Source of the DNA: Alkalihalobacterium chitinilyticum
GTDB taxonomy: Bacteria; Bacillota; Bacilli; Bacillales; Bacillaceae_F
NCBI RefSeq assembly: GCF_029028005.1
Contig: NZ_JAOTPO010000003.1
Coordinates: 372,001-436,000, forward strand
DNA length: 64,000 nt
Direction of reading: 5' to 3'
The stretch's first letter is position 1, and the number at the start of each line of letters is the position of its first letter. The notes under the pieces were generated by a model, which searched no databases, was not told the origin of the DNA, and saw nothing but the letters and a program-made list of their open reading frames with translations. This document shows, piece after piece, positions 28,116 through 36,737 of the stretch. A program made the position numbers and the translations under genes.

Positions 28116-28145
28116 AAAAAGCTTAGTCAGAGACTAAGCTTTTTT
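28116..28145 (-). terminator. Terminator overlapping the PPOX gene end
   Basis: A 13-bp stem (AAAAAGCTTAGTC / GACTAAGCTTTTT, loop AGA) has A- and T-runs. The right arm overlaps the last codons and stop of the gene at 28134-28589. Confidence 0.8.
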
Positions 28146-28589
28146 CATTGAATCCATAACTTGGCTATCTAATTTAGCTGCTGCGTTTGCATCATATGTT
28201 TTTTCATACTTTGGCTCTACAGCAATACGAGCTCCATAAAACATAACATCACGAACTTCTTTAATATTAATTTCAACTAACGCAAGCTTTAATGGAACAT
28301 CGTCCATTTTTTCCTGAATAACTGAAGCATCGCCTACAATAGAATATGTAGATCCATTACCGATTAGGTTTAAGGTTACACCACTATGATTGTTAATGTT
28401 TTCGATAATTCTTGAACGATTGTCAACTGCGAAACGAACTTTTTCTTGAGAAGGTGCAAACACCCATGAAATCGCATTTACGTTTGGCGTTCCAGTCTCA
28501 TGATCGACTGTAGCTATAGTAACGAAGCGTTCAGATTGCAATAATGGTAATAATTCCTCTGTTAGTTTAGGCTCTACCTGGTTTCCCAT
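28134..28589 (-). CDS. Pyridoxamine 5'-phosphate oxidase-family (split-barrel) protein
   Basis: 151 aa. The FMN-binding split-barrel pattern includes LLQSERFVTIATVDHETGTPNVNAISWVF, KVRFAVDNRSRIIENINNHSGVTLNLIG and YSIVGDASV. Such small flavin reductase-like or PPOX proteins bind FMN, F420 or heme; the substrate is unknown. In B. subtilis this position holds ylaJ, a germination lipoprotein that is not present here. GTGGAGGG precedes ATG 28589. Confidence 0.85.
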   Translation of the reverse strand: MGNQVEPKLTEELLPLLQSERFVTIATVDHETGTPNVNAISWVFAPSQEKVRFAVDNRSRIIENINNHSGVTLNLIGNGSTYSIVGDASVIQEKMDDVPLKLALVEINIKEVRDVMFYGARIAVEPKYEKTYDANAAAKLDSQVMDSMKKA

Positions 28590-28712
28590 TCATATCCCTC
28601 CACTTTTTATTATTACATCTATACTATACCTATTTTTAATCTTCGTTAAAACATATATGCCTTATTTTCATTTATTTTTTCAAAAACTACGTTAAAATGA
28701 TAAAATAGTACA

Positions 28713-28799
28713 ACGAAGACTTCAGAAACACTAATTAACGCTTTATATTAGTGTAAATAAATGGTATTCTATAACAATTAGAATTGAATGTACCTTCGT
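28713..28799 (+). other. Nested inverted repeats in the ylaI leader
   Basis: ACGAAG (28713-28718) and CTTCGT (28794-28799) bracket an 8-bp inverted repeat ACACTAAT / ATTAGTGT (28728-28735 and 28747-28754). This could be an operator or a leader structure for ylaI. Arms are short and there is no recognised family. Confidence 0.3.
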
Positions 28800-28818
28800 C
28801 GAGTGTGAGGTGAAAGAA

Positions 28819-29019
28819 TTGAGAGTCAAATGTGTAATTTGCGATAAAATCGATAAAATCGATGATTATAGCCCGTTAGCAAAAAAATTACGAAACCGGC
28901 CGATTCACACCTATATGTGTGATGAGTGTAACGAACGTATTTCAGGACGAACCGAAGCAAGAAAAGCATCAGGTAACTTCCGCCTATACCGCCCCAAAAA
29001 AACCGAAAACGATTGGTAG
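28819..29019 (+). CDS. ylaI: YlaI, small zinc-finger-like protein (DUF2197)
   Basis: 66 aa from TTG 28819, giving the family N-terminus MRVKCVICDK; GAGGTG lies 6-9 nt upstream. The GTG at 28810 overlaps that site and is not preferred. Cys5/Cys8 and Cys34/Cys37 (CVIC ... CDEC) form a likely zinc knuckle. The block RNRPIHTYMCDEC matches B. subtilis YlaI. Function is unknown. Its stop codon is followed after 3 nt by a copy of the 120-nt structured repeat. Confidence 0.88.
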   Translation: MRVKCVICDKIDKIDDYSPLAKKLRNRPIHTYMCDECNERISGRTEARKASGNFRLYRPKKTENDW

Positions 29020-29022
29020 ATA

Positions 29023-29142
29023 GAAAAGCGGAAGGCGCCTGGGTATCGGCGACAAGCGCTGGAGGGCCAGCAGTAGTGTCCCGGTTTTGGACACGGTGAT
29101 GGACCGAAGCGACCTCGAGCCGATGGCGACTGCAGCTAGACA
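29023..29142 (+). repeat. Structured GC-rich repeat, copy A (3' of ylaI)
   Basis: A 120-nt element beginning GAAAAGCGGAAGGCGCC and ending AGCTAGACA. By hand alignment it matches copy B (35108-35228, opposite strand) with about nine substitutions and one indel. Internal pairing: CGCC/GGCG (29036-29039, 29125-29128) and ATCGGC/GCCGAT (29045-29050, 29119-29124) close it. Inside are hairpins GCTGG/CCAGC (29058-29062, 29067-29071) and GTGTCC/GGACAC (29076-29081, 29089-29094). It is much more GC-rich than its surroundings and starts 3 nt after the ylaI stop. Confidence 0.9.
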
Positions 29143-29175
29143 AGAATAAGGTGGAATTTCATGTTTTATTCAGAA

Positions 29176-29216
29176 AAAATAGGCTGGTGAGAAAATACTC
29201 ATCAGCCTATTTTTTT
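29176..29216. terminator. Bidirectional terminator
   Basis: A 15-bp stem (AAATAGGCTGGTGAG / CTCATCAGCCTATTT, with one G-T) with A- and T-runs on both sides lies between repeat copy A and the convergent gene at 29215. Confidence 0.85.
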
Positions 29217-29484
29217 AATTATATTTCGGTTCTGATTCGATTTGAACTAATAACGCTTCAATTAGCTCTATTGGAAATTGTTTTTGTTCATCATTACCGT
29301 CTTTAACATATCGAACGATGTACATAGGATCTACCACTTCAACAACAATTTGTTCAAGTTTATGATCCTCTGTTAGGATCGTCGAGAAAAATTCGTACGT
29401 ATCTAACGCTGCCTGATCATCGGGCCTAGCCTCATGAACAACCTTTATTGATAACCAATTGTATAATGCATCTTGAAGATTCAT
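29215..29484 (-). CDS. Small hypothetical protein between YlaH and YlaI
   Basis: 89 aa, soluble and acidic. MNLQDALYNWLSIKVV and ARPDDQAALDTYEFFSTILTEDH are helical; VEVVDPMYIVRYVKDGNDEQKQFPIELIEALL is sheet then helix. No motif recognised. It lies 6 nt downstream of the ylaH-like gene and is probably in the typA-ylaH operon. It resembles small conserved Bacillus proteins of this locus but I cannot name the family. Confidence 0.7.
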   Translation of the reverse strand: MNLQDALYNWLSIKVVHEARPDDQAALDTYEFFSTILTEDHKLEQIVVEVVDPMYIVRYVKDGNDEQKQFPIELIEALLVQIESEPKYN

Positions 29485-29490
29485 TGAAAC

Positions 29491-29811
29491 TTACCCTTCC
29501 GCTTCTTCACGTTTTCTTTGCAACATTCTTAGCTTATAAACACCTAAAACAGCTGTTGAGATCAGAAGTACCTCAACGATCGGAGCTCCCATTAAGGCTA
29601 AGAAAAACATGACAATGCACCCGATAAAAAGAGCAATGTATACAATGACTAGCTTTAAAACAGGTAATTTTCGAGCGAAGCCCAAATTAAATACAAGGAT
29701 AGATAAGGCAACAATTCCTAGATATACCCATATTCCCATATCTGGGTTTTCAGCGACAATCCGCGGTAACCAAGATAATGATTCAACATCAATTTCTGGT
29801 CTTCCTTCCAT
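29491..29811 (-). CDS. ylaH: YlaH-like membrane protein
   Basis: 106 aa. Three hydrophobic helices (IWVYLGIVALSILVFNLGF, LVIVYIALFIGCIVMFFLAL and IVEVLLISTAVLGVY) are followed by a basic tail (KLRMLQRKREEAEG). The FARKLPVLK segment between helices 1 and 2 and the position right after typA match YlaH. Function is unknown. GGGAGAGG precedes ATG 29811. Confidence 0.88.
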   Translation of the reverse strand: MEGRPEIDVESLSWLPRIVAENPDMGIWVYLGIVALSILVFNLGFARKLPVLKLVIVYIALFIGCIVMFFLALMGAPIVEVLLISTAVLGVYKLRMLQRKREEAEG

Positions 29812-29847
29812 ACTGATCCTCTCCCTCTCAAGATGAGTAGTATGTGA

Positions 29848-31689
29848 TTAGTTTGACTGATTAGCCAGCTTTTTCTTCTTAATAATACGTTCACGCTCAT
29901 TTTTATCTAAAATCTTCTTACGAAGGCGAATCGATTCTGGCGTAATTTCACAGTACTCATCTTCATTTAAATACTCTAGTGCTTCTTCTAATGATAAGAT
30001 ACGTGGCTTTTTCATACTTACCGTTTGTTCTTTATTGGCAGAACGAATATTTGTAGCTTGTTTCACTTTTGTGATGTTAACCGTTAAATCATTTTCACGA
30101 TTATGTTCCCCAACGATCATTCCTTCGTAGATTTCAGTTGCAGGTTCAACGAATATTGTACCACGATCTTCTACACCCATAATACCATATTGCGACGCTT
30201 TACCTGTTTCCATAGAAACAAGCACACCTTGGCGACGACCACCTACTTGTCCTTGAATCATTGGTTGATAAGAGTCAAATGAATGGTTAATAATACCGTA
30301 TCCGCGAGTCTGTGATAAGAACTCTGTTGTATATCCAATCAAACCACGTGCAGGAACCATAAACTCTAAACGAACTTGTCCTGAACCTGTGTTCGTCATA
30401 TTGATCATTTCACCTTTACGTGCACCAAGTGATTCCATAACAGCACCCGTATATTCCTCAGGAACATCGATTTGAACTCTTTCTACCGGTTCACTTTTCA
30501 CGCCATCAATTTCGCGGATAATTACTTCCGGTTTCGAAACTTGAAGCTCATATCCTTCTCTACGCATATTCTCAATTAAAATAGAAAGGTGAAGTTCACC
30601 ACGACCAGAAACGGTCCATGCATCAGGAGAGTCTGTATCTTCAACACGTAAACTAACGTCTGTTTCTAACTGAGATTTTAAACGTTCTTCTAACTTACGA
30701 CTCGTGACATGCTTTCCTTCACGGCCAGCAAACGGACTGTTATTAACTAAGAAAGTCATTTGTAATGTCGGTTCGTCAATTCGTAAAATTGGCAGAGCTT
30801 CCTGTTGGTCAACAGGACATACTGTTTCACCAACATTAATTTCTTCCATACCTGAAACAGCAATCAAGTCTCCAGCTTGTGCTTTTTGGATCTCAATTCG
30901 CTTAAGTCCTAAAAAGCCAAAGATTTTTGTTACTCGGAATTGTTTAACTGAACCATCTAGTTTCATAAGTGCTACTTGCTGACCTACCTCCATTGTCCCA
31001 CGGAATACGCGGCCAATCCCGATTCGTCCTAAATAGTCGCTATAGTCCAACATCGTAACTTGAAATTGGAGTGCTTCGTCACTATTATCAAAAGGAGCAG
31101 GAGTATGCTCAATAATCGCATTAAATAAAGCAGTCATATCTTCATCTTGCTTTTCAGCATCAGCACTTGCTGTTCCATTAATTGCAGATGCATAGACAAC
31201 TGGAAATTCAAGTTGGTCTTCATCTGCCCCTAGGTCGATTAGTAAATCAACTACTTCGTCAACTACTTCAGCCGGACGAGCAGAAGGTTTATCGATTTTA
31301 TTAACAACAACGATTGGACTTAATTTTTGTTCTAACGCTTTCTTCAAAACAAACCTCGTTTGCGGCATCGTTCCTTCATAAGCGTCAACAACTAATAATA
31401 CCCCGTCAACCATCTTCATAATACGCTCTACTTCACCACCGAAGTCGGCGTGACCAGGTGTATCTAATATATTAATTCGTTTGTCATTGTAATTAATCGC
31501 AGTATTTTTTGCTAAAATTGTAATACCTCGTTCTTTTTCCAAGGCATTGGAATCCATTGCTCTCTCGTCAACTTGTTCATTTTCACGGAAAGTTCCTGAT
31601 TGTTTTAATAATTGGTCTACTAAAGTTGTTTTTCCATGGTCAACGTGGGCAATAATGGCTATATTTCTAATATCTTCACGTAAATTCAT
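29848..31689 (-). CDS. typA: BipA/TypA ribosome-associated GTPase
   Basis: 613 aa, full length. G1 AHVDHGKTTL (about 14-23), switch II DTPGHADFGGEVERI, G4 NKID and G5 SAI are intact. Domain II, EF-G-like domains III/V (GRGELHLSILIENMRREGYE) and the BipA-specific C-terminal domain follow. It is a translational GTPase involved in 50S assembly, cold and stress adaptation. TAGGAG lies upstream of ATG 31689. The next genes (ylaH-like and the 89-aa gene) follow closely. Confidence 0.96.
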   Translation of the reverse strand: MNLREDIRNIAIIAHVDHGKTTLVDQLLKQSGTFRENEQVDERAMDSNALEKERGITILAKNTAINYNDKRINILDTPGHADFGGEVERIMKMVDGVLLVVDAYEGTMPQTRFVLKKALEQKLSPIVVVNKIDKPSARPAEVVDEVVDLLIDLGADEDQLEFPVVYASAINGTASADAEKQDEDMTALFNAIIEHTPAPFDNSDEALQFQVTMLDYSDYLGRIGIGRVFRGTMEVGQQVALMKLDGSVKQFRVTKIFGFLGLKRIEIQKAQAGDLIAVSGMEEINVGETVCPVDQQEALPILRIDEPTLQMTFLVNNSPFAGREGKHVTSRKLEERLKSQLETDVSLRVEDTDSPDAWTVSGRGELHLSILIENMRREGYELQVSKPEVIIREIDGVKSEPVERVQIDVPEEYTGAVMESLGARKGEMINMTNTGSGQVRLEFMVPARGLIGYTTEFLSQTRGYGIINHSFDSYQPMIQGQVGGRRQGVLVSMETGKASQYGIMGVEDRGTIFVEPATEIYEGMIVGEHNRENDLTVNITKVKQATNIRSANKEQTVSMKKPRILSLEEALEYLNEDEYCEITPESIRLRKKILDKNERERIIKKKKLANQSN

Positions 31690-31900
31690 TCTAATTGAAC
31701 GCTCCTATCCTTTTACAGGTTATTATAACTGTCTAATTATATCATAAATGAAAAAGAATCGATAACTTATCCAAAATTTTTTCCACTATTCCGATGATGT
31801 TTAACTATATTGTCATATTATTGGTCTTTTTCTTTTGTACAATTCAAGGTAAAATAAAAGTACTTAATTATTTGAATTGATTAAATCAGGGGGAAATAGT

Positions 31901-32086
31901 GTGAAGAAAGAGAATATACTTTTTTTAACGCTTGCTATTGTAACCGTGATCGGGATTATGGCTATTGGTGTTGCGATCGCAGAACGTAGTATTCTTATTG
32001 GAATACTTTCATTACTTGGCATAACAGTTGCTTGTGGAATGGGCTTTTCTCTTAGAAAAAAACTAAGAGAAACAGAAGAAATATAA
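31901..32086 (+). CDS. ylaF: YlaF-like membrane protein (DUF5325)
   Basis: 61 aa from GTG 31901 with CAGGGGGAAA upstream, close to the 62 aa of B. subtilis YlaF. Two transmembrane helices (ILFLTLAIVTVIGIMAIGVAIA and ILIGILSLLGITVACGMGF) end in a basic tail (LRKKLRETEEI). Function is unknown. It is divergent from typA as in B. subtilis. Confidence 0.85.
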   Translation: MKKENILFLTLAIVTVIGIMAIGVAIAERSILIGILSLLGITVACGMGFSLRKKLRETEEI

Positions 32087-32087
32087 A

Positions 32088-32130
32088 AAAAAGAGTCAAA
32101 TGAGTACTGTACTCACTTGACTCTTTTTTT
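32088..32130. terminator. Bidirectional terminator
   Basis: AAAAGAGTCAAATGAGTA / TACTCACTTGACTCTTTT forms an extended stem (one mismatch, loop CTG) with A- and T-runs on both sides between ylaF (+) and the dehydrogenase (-). Confidence 0.88.
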
Positions 32131-32139
32131 ATCCAGTAT

Positions 32140-33027
32140 TTACTTCCACCGTTTTACCTCTACCCCTACTTGTTGTTCTAATGGACGAATAATCGCACAA
32201 ACATCATTTTTACCATAGTTTTCTTTCGCTCGACGGACAATATTTTCAGAGTGCTCTACAAGCTCCACCGGTACACCTAGACTTTCTGCTAAGTCAATAG
32301 CAAGCCCCATATCCTTATGTAATAAGTTAATACTAAATCGTTGTTCAAACTGTCTGTCCATAATCGCTTCAACAGACCAATCCATACTTTTTGAAAAACC
32401 AGAGCTTCTTTTCACAATGTCGTACAATACCTGTGGATTGACCCCTGCCTTAGCTCCCATAACGTACGCCTCTGATAATGCAGCTGTATGTACACCAACT
32501 AGCATATTATTTATTAGTTTAATGACACTTCCACTTCCAGTTGGACCGACATAGGCAATATAATCACCGATGACCTTTAAAACATTATACGATTTATTAA
32601 ACGCTTCTTCACTTCCACCGCACATAATCGTTAAAGACCCTGCTTTTGCCCCCATCGGACCACCGCTAACAGGTGCATCCATAAATAAAGCACCTTTGCT
32701 TGCTAATTGCTCATTCATTTGTTGATTTAGTTGAGGGCTGACTGTAGAATGATCAATAATTATTTTTCCATTTGTTGCACCAGCAATAATTCCATTTTCT
32801 CCTTCATATACGTCAATAACATTTTGGGGTAAAGGAAGACAAGTTAACACGATATCACAGATTTCTATCAATTCCTTTGGACTGCTTGCTTCTTTTGCGC
32901 CTAACTCTAACGCCTCCTCAATTGGAGGACGACTTCTGCTCACTACATACGTATCATAACCAGAAGCTAATATATTTTTTGTCATTGGAAGTCCCATTGT
33001 CCCAAGACCTATAAAACCTACCTTCAT
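32140..33027 (-). CDS. Beta-hydroxyacid dehydrogenase (3-HIBDH/GarR/YkwC type)
   Basis: 295 aa from ATG 33027 (GGAGATG upstream). The Rossmann motif is VGFIGLGTMGLPM (residues 3-15), the substrate signature is DAPVSGGPMGAKAGSL, and the catalytic Lys sits in GSVIKLINNML. These define the NAD(P)-dependent 3-hydroxyisobutyrate / tartronate semialdehyde / succinic semialdehyde reductase family. Substrate cannot be told by eye. It lies 4 nt after the inositol monophosphatase gene, so they are translated as a pair. Confidence 0.88.
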   Translation of the reverse strand: MKVGFIGLGTMGLPMTKNILASGYDTYVVSRSRPPIEEALELGAKEASSPKELIEICDIVLTCLPLPQNVIDVYEGENGIIAGATNGKIIIDHSTVSPQLNQQMNEQLASKGALFMDAPVSGGPMGAKAGSLTIMCGGSEEAFNKSYNVLKVIGDYIAYVGPTGSGSVIKLINNMLVGVHTAALSEAYVMGAKAGVNPQVLYDIVKRSSGFSKSMDWSVEAIMDRQFEQRFSINLLHKDMGLAIDLAESLGVPVELVEHSENIVRRAKENYGKNDVCAIIRPLEQQVGVEVKRWK

Positions 33028-33031
33028 AACT

Positions 33032-33832
33032 TCATCTCCTATGTACAAACTCACTTATAACCGCCTCATGGAACTGAGGTCTTCCTACAAATACAGAACT
33101 TGACTGTAACATTGCTAAAGGCTCTCCATAAATCGTAGAATAACATCCACCTACTTCATTTAGTAACACGAGTGCAGCAGCAAAATCCCATGGTGATAAC
33201 TTTAAACTTATGTATCCATCTAACCTTCCTGATGCAACATAAGCCATTTCTAAAGCAGCCGACCCGTAGGAACGAACACCTCTAACCTTATCAACAAGAT
33301 GAACAAGAAGCGGTTGGTACGGCTGATCATCATTTAAAAGCCATCTTGCATTTAAGCCTATAATAGCTTTACTAATTTCAACTTCCGTTAACAGTTCTAA
33401 GCGCTCATCATTCTTATATGCTCCTTGCCCTGCCACAGCATGATACAACACATCATTCATTACATCGTAAATTAAACCAATTTTACCTTCCCCTTTATGA
33501 TAAACAGCTACACTTATAGCGAAGTTGTATTGTTGATGAACAAAGTTCGTCGTCCCATCAATAGGGTCGATAATCCAAATTGTATCCTGATTTTCGTGTT
33601 CGTCTTTACTGATCCCTTCTTCACCTAAAAAAGCATGGGTTGGAAAATTCGTTTGAATTTTTTTTAAAAAATACTGTTCTATTTTTCGGTCCATTTCAGT
33701 AACAAGATCATCTGGACTGGATTTTGTTTCAACATGTATGGTTTCTAATAATGAAGCTTTTAATTGATTACTTGCTTCTTTTACCCATATAATAGCCATT
33801 TGTTTTATTTTGAGCCAATCCAATTCATTCAT
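33032..33832 (-). CDS. suhB: Inositol-phosphate phosphatase family protein (YktC)
   Basis: 266 aa. Metal and phosphate motifs are present: GEEGISKDE, WIIDPIDGTTNFVHQQYNFAIS (the DPIDGTxN signature) and SPWDFAAALVLLNEVGG (WDxAA). It hydrolyses inositol monophosphate or related sugar/adenosine phosphates. B. subtilis YktC is the syntenic counterpart. CAGGGGG precedes the ATG. Confidence 0.92.
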   Translation of the reverse strand: MNELDWLKIKQMAIIWVKEASNQLKASLLETIHVETKSSPDDLVTEMDRKIEQYFLKKIQTNFPTHAFLGEEGISKDEHENQDTIWIIDPIDGTTNFVHQQYNFAISVAVYHKGEGKIGLIYDVMNDVLYHAVAGQGAYKNDERLELLTEVEISKAIIGLNARWLLNDDQPYQPLLVHLVDKVRGVRSYGSAALEMAYVASGRLDGYISLKLSPWDFAAALVLLNEVGGCYSTIYGEPLAMLQSSSVFVGRPQFHEAVISEFVHRR

Positions 33833-34037
33833 CTATATGAGACCCCCTGTTTGAGTACAGCAAGTAAGCTTGTTTTTTGTTATGTTATATTATTACACAA
33901 ATACTCATTTCAAGAAAAGTTAAAAATCATGAACACATTCCGAAAATTACGAATACTATAATTGGGTGTGAGAAATATAAATTAAAATATTATAGAGTAA
34001 TATCAAATTATTAAACATAGTTTGCAAAAATAAAAAA

Positions 34038-34057
34038 GTGCGGAATATTCTCCGCAC
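34038..34057 (-). terminator. Terminator of the YkzI-like gene
   Basis: GTGCGGA / TCCGCAC (7 bp, loop of 6) is followed on the minus strand by TTTTTTATTTTT. Confidence 0.75.
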
Positions 34058-34068
34058 CGTAAAAGTAT

Positions 34069-34257
34069 TTAAACTTCTAATAATATTAACTCTTGACTCA
34101 ATCTCTTCAACTTCCTCTTACATTTGTTCATTGTTTCTAAGTCTTCTGCTAACATAGCATCGTGTAGAGTTGCTAGTTCATAATCAATTTCTAGACGAAG
34201 GACTGGGATTCTTAGTTCGGCATCCCTTCTCTTGAAGGCTTGAATGACTTGTTCCAC
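34069..34257 (-). CDS. ykzI: YkzI-like small protein
   Basis: 62 aa from GTG 34257, with AAGGGGTG about 9 nt upstream. It is predicted to be all helical and coiled-coil prone: VLRLEIDYELATLHDAMLAE and NKCKRKLKRLSQELILLE. Size and location between yktB and yktC match B. subtilis YkzI, which has no known function. No cysteine or signal motif is present beyond one Cys. The name rests mainly on synteny. Confidence 0.7.
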   Translation of the reverse strand: MEQVIQAFKRRDAELRIPVLRLEIDYELATLHDAMLAEDLETMNKCKRKLKRLSQELILLEV

Positions 34258-34425
34258 AGAAACTCACACCCCTTATATCCCTAATTTTAACGTGTCCAAA
34301 ATAACTTAACCGAAAATTCAGATTATTGTTTTGTATTATAGCATATGTTAGTACACAGCAAATTGGCACAACCTATTTCATATTTGTGGTAAACTAATTG
34401 AAAAATATAATTGAAGGTGATTGCT

Positions 34426-35052
34426 ATGTCATTTAATGGATTTACAGAAGAAGACTTTAACGTATTTGCAGTTGAAGGATTAGAGCCGCGCATGGATCAA
34501 CTAAAAGGAAAAATACGACCTAAATTAGAGGAATTGGGTCATCATTTTGCTCCTACACTCTCTTCTTTAGTTGGTGACGAGATGTATTACCATGTGGCAA
34601 AACATGCTAGAAGAAAGGTTAATCCACCTAAAGATACTTGGGTTGCTATAGCTAATAGCAACCGTGGATATAAAATGCTTCCGCATTTTCAAATTGGATT
34701 GTTTGAGACCCATTTATTTGTCTGGTTCGCCGTCATTTACGAATGTCCAATTAAACAACAATTCGCAGAACAATTATTGTCACAAATGAATACAATTAAG
34801 CAGCAAATTCCTTCTCATTTTGTTTGGTCTGGTGATCATACCAAACCTGAAGCAACGTCACATCAGGAAGCAGATCTGCAAGCTCTATTCGAGCGCCTTC
34901 GTGACGTGAAAAAAGCAGAAATTTTATGTGGTATACATATTGACCGAAACGATCCGCTTGTTTCAAATGGTCCAGAATTAATTAATTTGATCGATGAAAC
35001 CTTTACAACTTTAGCTCCCCTTTATCGATTAACCAGTCCAATTCACAATTAA
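34426..35052 (+). CDS. yktB: YktB, UPF0637 (DUF1054) protein
   Basis: 208 aa from ATG 34426, with GAAGGTGA just upstream; the longer frame would start at a TTG with no signal. Family blocks: [71 protein letters not shown]. It is conserved in Bacillus, structure solved for homologues, function unknown. Convergent with yktA. Confidence 0.92.
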   Translation: MSFNGFTEEDFNVFAVEGLEPRMDQLKGKIRPKLEELGHHFAPTLSSLVGDEMYYHVAKHARRKVNPPKDTWVAIANSNRGYKMLPHFQIGLFETHLFVWFAVIYECPIKQQFAEQLLSQMNTIKQQIPSHFVWSGDHTKPEATSHQEADLQALFERLRDVKKAEILCGIHIDRNDPLVSNGPELINLIDETFTTLAPLYRLTSPIHN

Positions 35053-35053
35053 G

Positions 35054-35085
35054 AAAAGGGCAAGCGAATATGCTTGCCCTTTTTT
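35054..35085. terminator. Bidirectional terminator yktB/yktA
   Basis: AAAAGGGCAAGC / GCTTGCCCTTTT (12 bp, loop of 6) with T-runs both ways. It lies between yktB (+) and repeat copy B/yktA (-). Confidence 0.9.
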
Positions 35086-35107
35086 ATGAATGTATATAAT
35101 TCGAAGA

Positions 35108-35228
35108 TGTCTAGCTACAGACGCCATCGGCTCGAGGTCGCTTCGGTCCATCAAACGCGTCCAAAACCAGGACGCTACTGCTGGCCCTCCAGCGCTTGTC
35201 ACCGATAAGCAGGCGCCTTCCGCTTTTC
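35108..35228 (-). repeat. Structured GC-rich repeat, copy B (3' of yktA)
   Basis: 121 nt on the minus strand, about 92 percent identical by hand count to copy A, and starting 4 nt after the yktA stop. The second hairpin is GCGTCC/GGACGC here versus GTGTCC/GGACAC in copy A: both arms changed and pairing is kept. The closing stem has ATCGGT opposite GCCGAT, which still pairs through G-U. It ends AGCTAGACA and continues TCTTCGAATT, a tail shared with the element after speA. Confidence 0.9.
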
Positions 35229-35232
35229 TTCC

Positions 35233-35496
35233 TTACATCTTAATTTTTAGAGCCTGTTCTTCTTCACGTGCTTTTTTTACTGCATGATAACAGGATACGC
35301 CTGCCTCTTGGTCAAATTGTTTAAATAATTGTTTCTCTTCACTTTTTGAAGGAACAATCTCCTTAAAGCGACGGTATAAAGATAATAATTTAGCTCGCTC
35401 TACTCCATTGGCATGCGCTTCTTCAACTGCTTGAAAAAAAGACATGACATCTATCACCTCTTCTTTACTCCAGTCTAAGGAAATTGGCATGTTCAT
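35233..35496 (-). CDS. yktA: YktA, UPF0223 family protein
   Basis: 87 aa. [29 protein letters not shown] and [42 protein letters not shown] match the all-helical UPF0223 family (YktA). Function is unknown. It lies 20 nt upstream of, and in the same direction as, no other gene; the nitronate-monooxygenase-like gene is immediately upstream on the same strand and the two may be co-transcribed. Confidence 0.92.
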   Translation of the reverse strand: MNMPISLDWSKEEVIDVMSFFQAVEEAHANGVERAKLLSLYRRFKEIVPSKSEEKQLFKQFDQEAGVSCYHAVKKAREEEQALKIKM

Positions 35497-35516
35497 TGTT
35501 ATTCCACCTTTTACGG

Positions 35517-36476
35517 TTATTTACTCCAAGTTGTTCTTATCTCTTGCCCTTCTTTAATCATTCGATTAAAGAGTTCCTGTACAGTTGGGATGTCTTTAAT
35601 TCTCCCCATTACTTGTCCAGCCCAACCAAAACCTTCAGACTCATTTCCTTCATAGATATACTTTTTATTAGCTTCTCCGCTAATTAAGTTTTTTAATGAC
35701 TCATAGGTCGGGTTTTCTTCTTCGACTTGGAGTATTTTTTCAGTCCATACATTTTTAATCGCACGGGCAGGGGCACCGATTGAGCGCTTAATGACCACTG
35801 TATCTGCTTCACTAGCGTCAACTAACTTTTGTTTATAAGACTCATGTGCGTGAATACATTCCTTAGTTGCAATAAAGCGAGTCCCCATCTCTATTCCTTC
35901 AGCTCCTAAAGCAAGGGCCGCCATTAAACCTTTTCCATCCCCAATACCGCCAGAGGCTATTACTGGGATTTTAACAGACTCTACAACTTGAGGAATCAAC
36001 ACCATTGTGCCTGTATCGGCTCTTCCTAAGTGCCCACCGCCTTCTTGGCCAACGACTATTACAGCGTCTGCACCAAGCTCTTCTGCTTTTTCAGCTTGTC
36101 TTCTCGCAGCGACAAGAACCAGTTTTTTCGTATTCACACCTTTTAGCATATCAAAAATAGGTGCAGGATTACCACCCGTCATGGTGATAACAGGAACTTT
36201 TTCCTCTATTGCTACTTCCAACATATGTTCAAACGGCCTTCCATGCTGACCGATCGCGTAATTAACACCATATGATTTATTTGTTTTCTTTTTTACAGCT
36301 TGAATTTCTTTCCTCAATTCTTCAGGTGTACTTAGGGACATTGCTGTAATTTGACCCAAACCACCTGCATTTGACACTGCAGCAGCCAAATCTGAATAAG
36401 CTAAGTACGCTAAGCCACCTTGAATGACAGGGTACTTAATGTTCAACATTTTTGTTACTCTTGTTTCCCAATTCAT
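35517..36476 (-). CDS. Nitronate monooxygenase / NPD-like FMN oxidoreductase
   Basis: 319 aa from ATG 36476 (AAGGAGGG upstream). FMN-binding TIM barrel: [52 protein letters not shown] (catalytic His), [32 protein letters not shown] (phosphate-binding loop). Nitronate monooxygenases detoxify propionate-3-nitronate; some relatives are enoyl-ACP reductases (FabK) or dihydroorotate-like enzymes. I favour the NMO/NPD label without certainty on substrate. Confidence 0.88.
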   Translation of the reverse strand: MNWETRVTKMLNIKYPVIQGGLAYLAYSDLAAAVSNAGGLGQITAMSLSTPEELRKEIQAVKKKTNKSYGVNYAIGQHGRPFEHMLEVAIEEKVPVITMTGGNPAPIFDMLKGVNTKKLVLVAARRQAEKAEELGADAVIVVGQEGGGHLGRADTGTMVLIPQVVESVKIPVIASGGIGDGKGLMAALALGAEGIEMGTRFIATKECIHAHESYKQKLVDASEADTVVIKRSIGAPARAIKNVWTEKILQVEEENPTYESLKNLISGEANKKYIYEGNESEGFGWAGQVMGRIKDIPTVQELFNRMIKEGQEIRTTWSK

Positions 36477-36737
36477 GAAATCCCTCCTTACCTTGTATAT
36501 CATTGCTTTCATTAACCAAACTAATAAATGATAAAGTTAAGAGCACCATTAACCTCACTGAAAGCGGTCTCATATCATTTCGACAAGAGCTATAGAAAAC
36601 CCTACAGTCACTAACGATTTATTAATGTCGAAAAAAGTAAAAATTTTCATTGCTTTTCACCTATTTTTTGATATACTCAATCTTGTTTTATATGCAAGGT
36701 GACAACTTGCAATTAGAAAGTAGAAGAGGTGAATCGG

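Noticed and set aside
28826-29143. 105-codon open frame on the minus strand across ylaI and repeat A
   Set aside because: It is antisense to ylaI and runs through the structured repeat; no Shine-Dalgarno and no protein-like conservation. Treated as a shadow.
35090-35287. 65-codon open frame across repeat B
   Set aside because: It is produced by the repeat itself, in antisense to yktA; no support as a gene.
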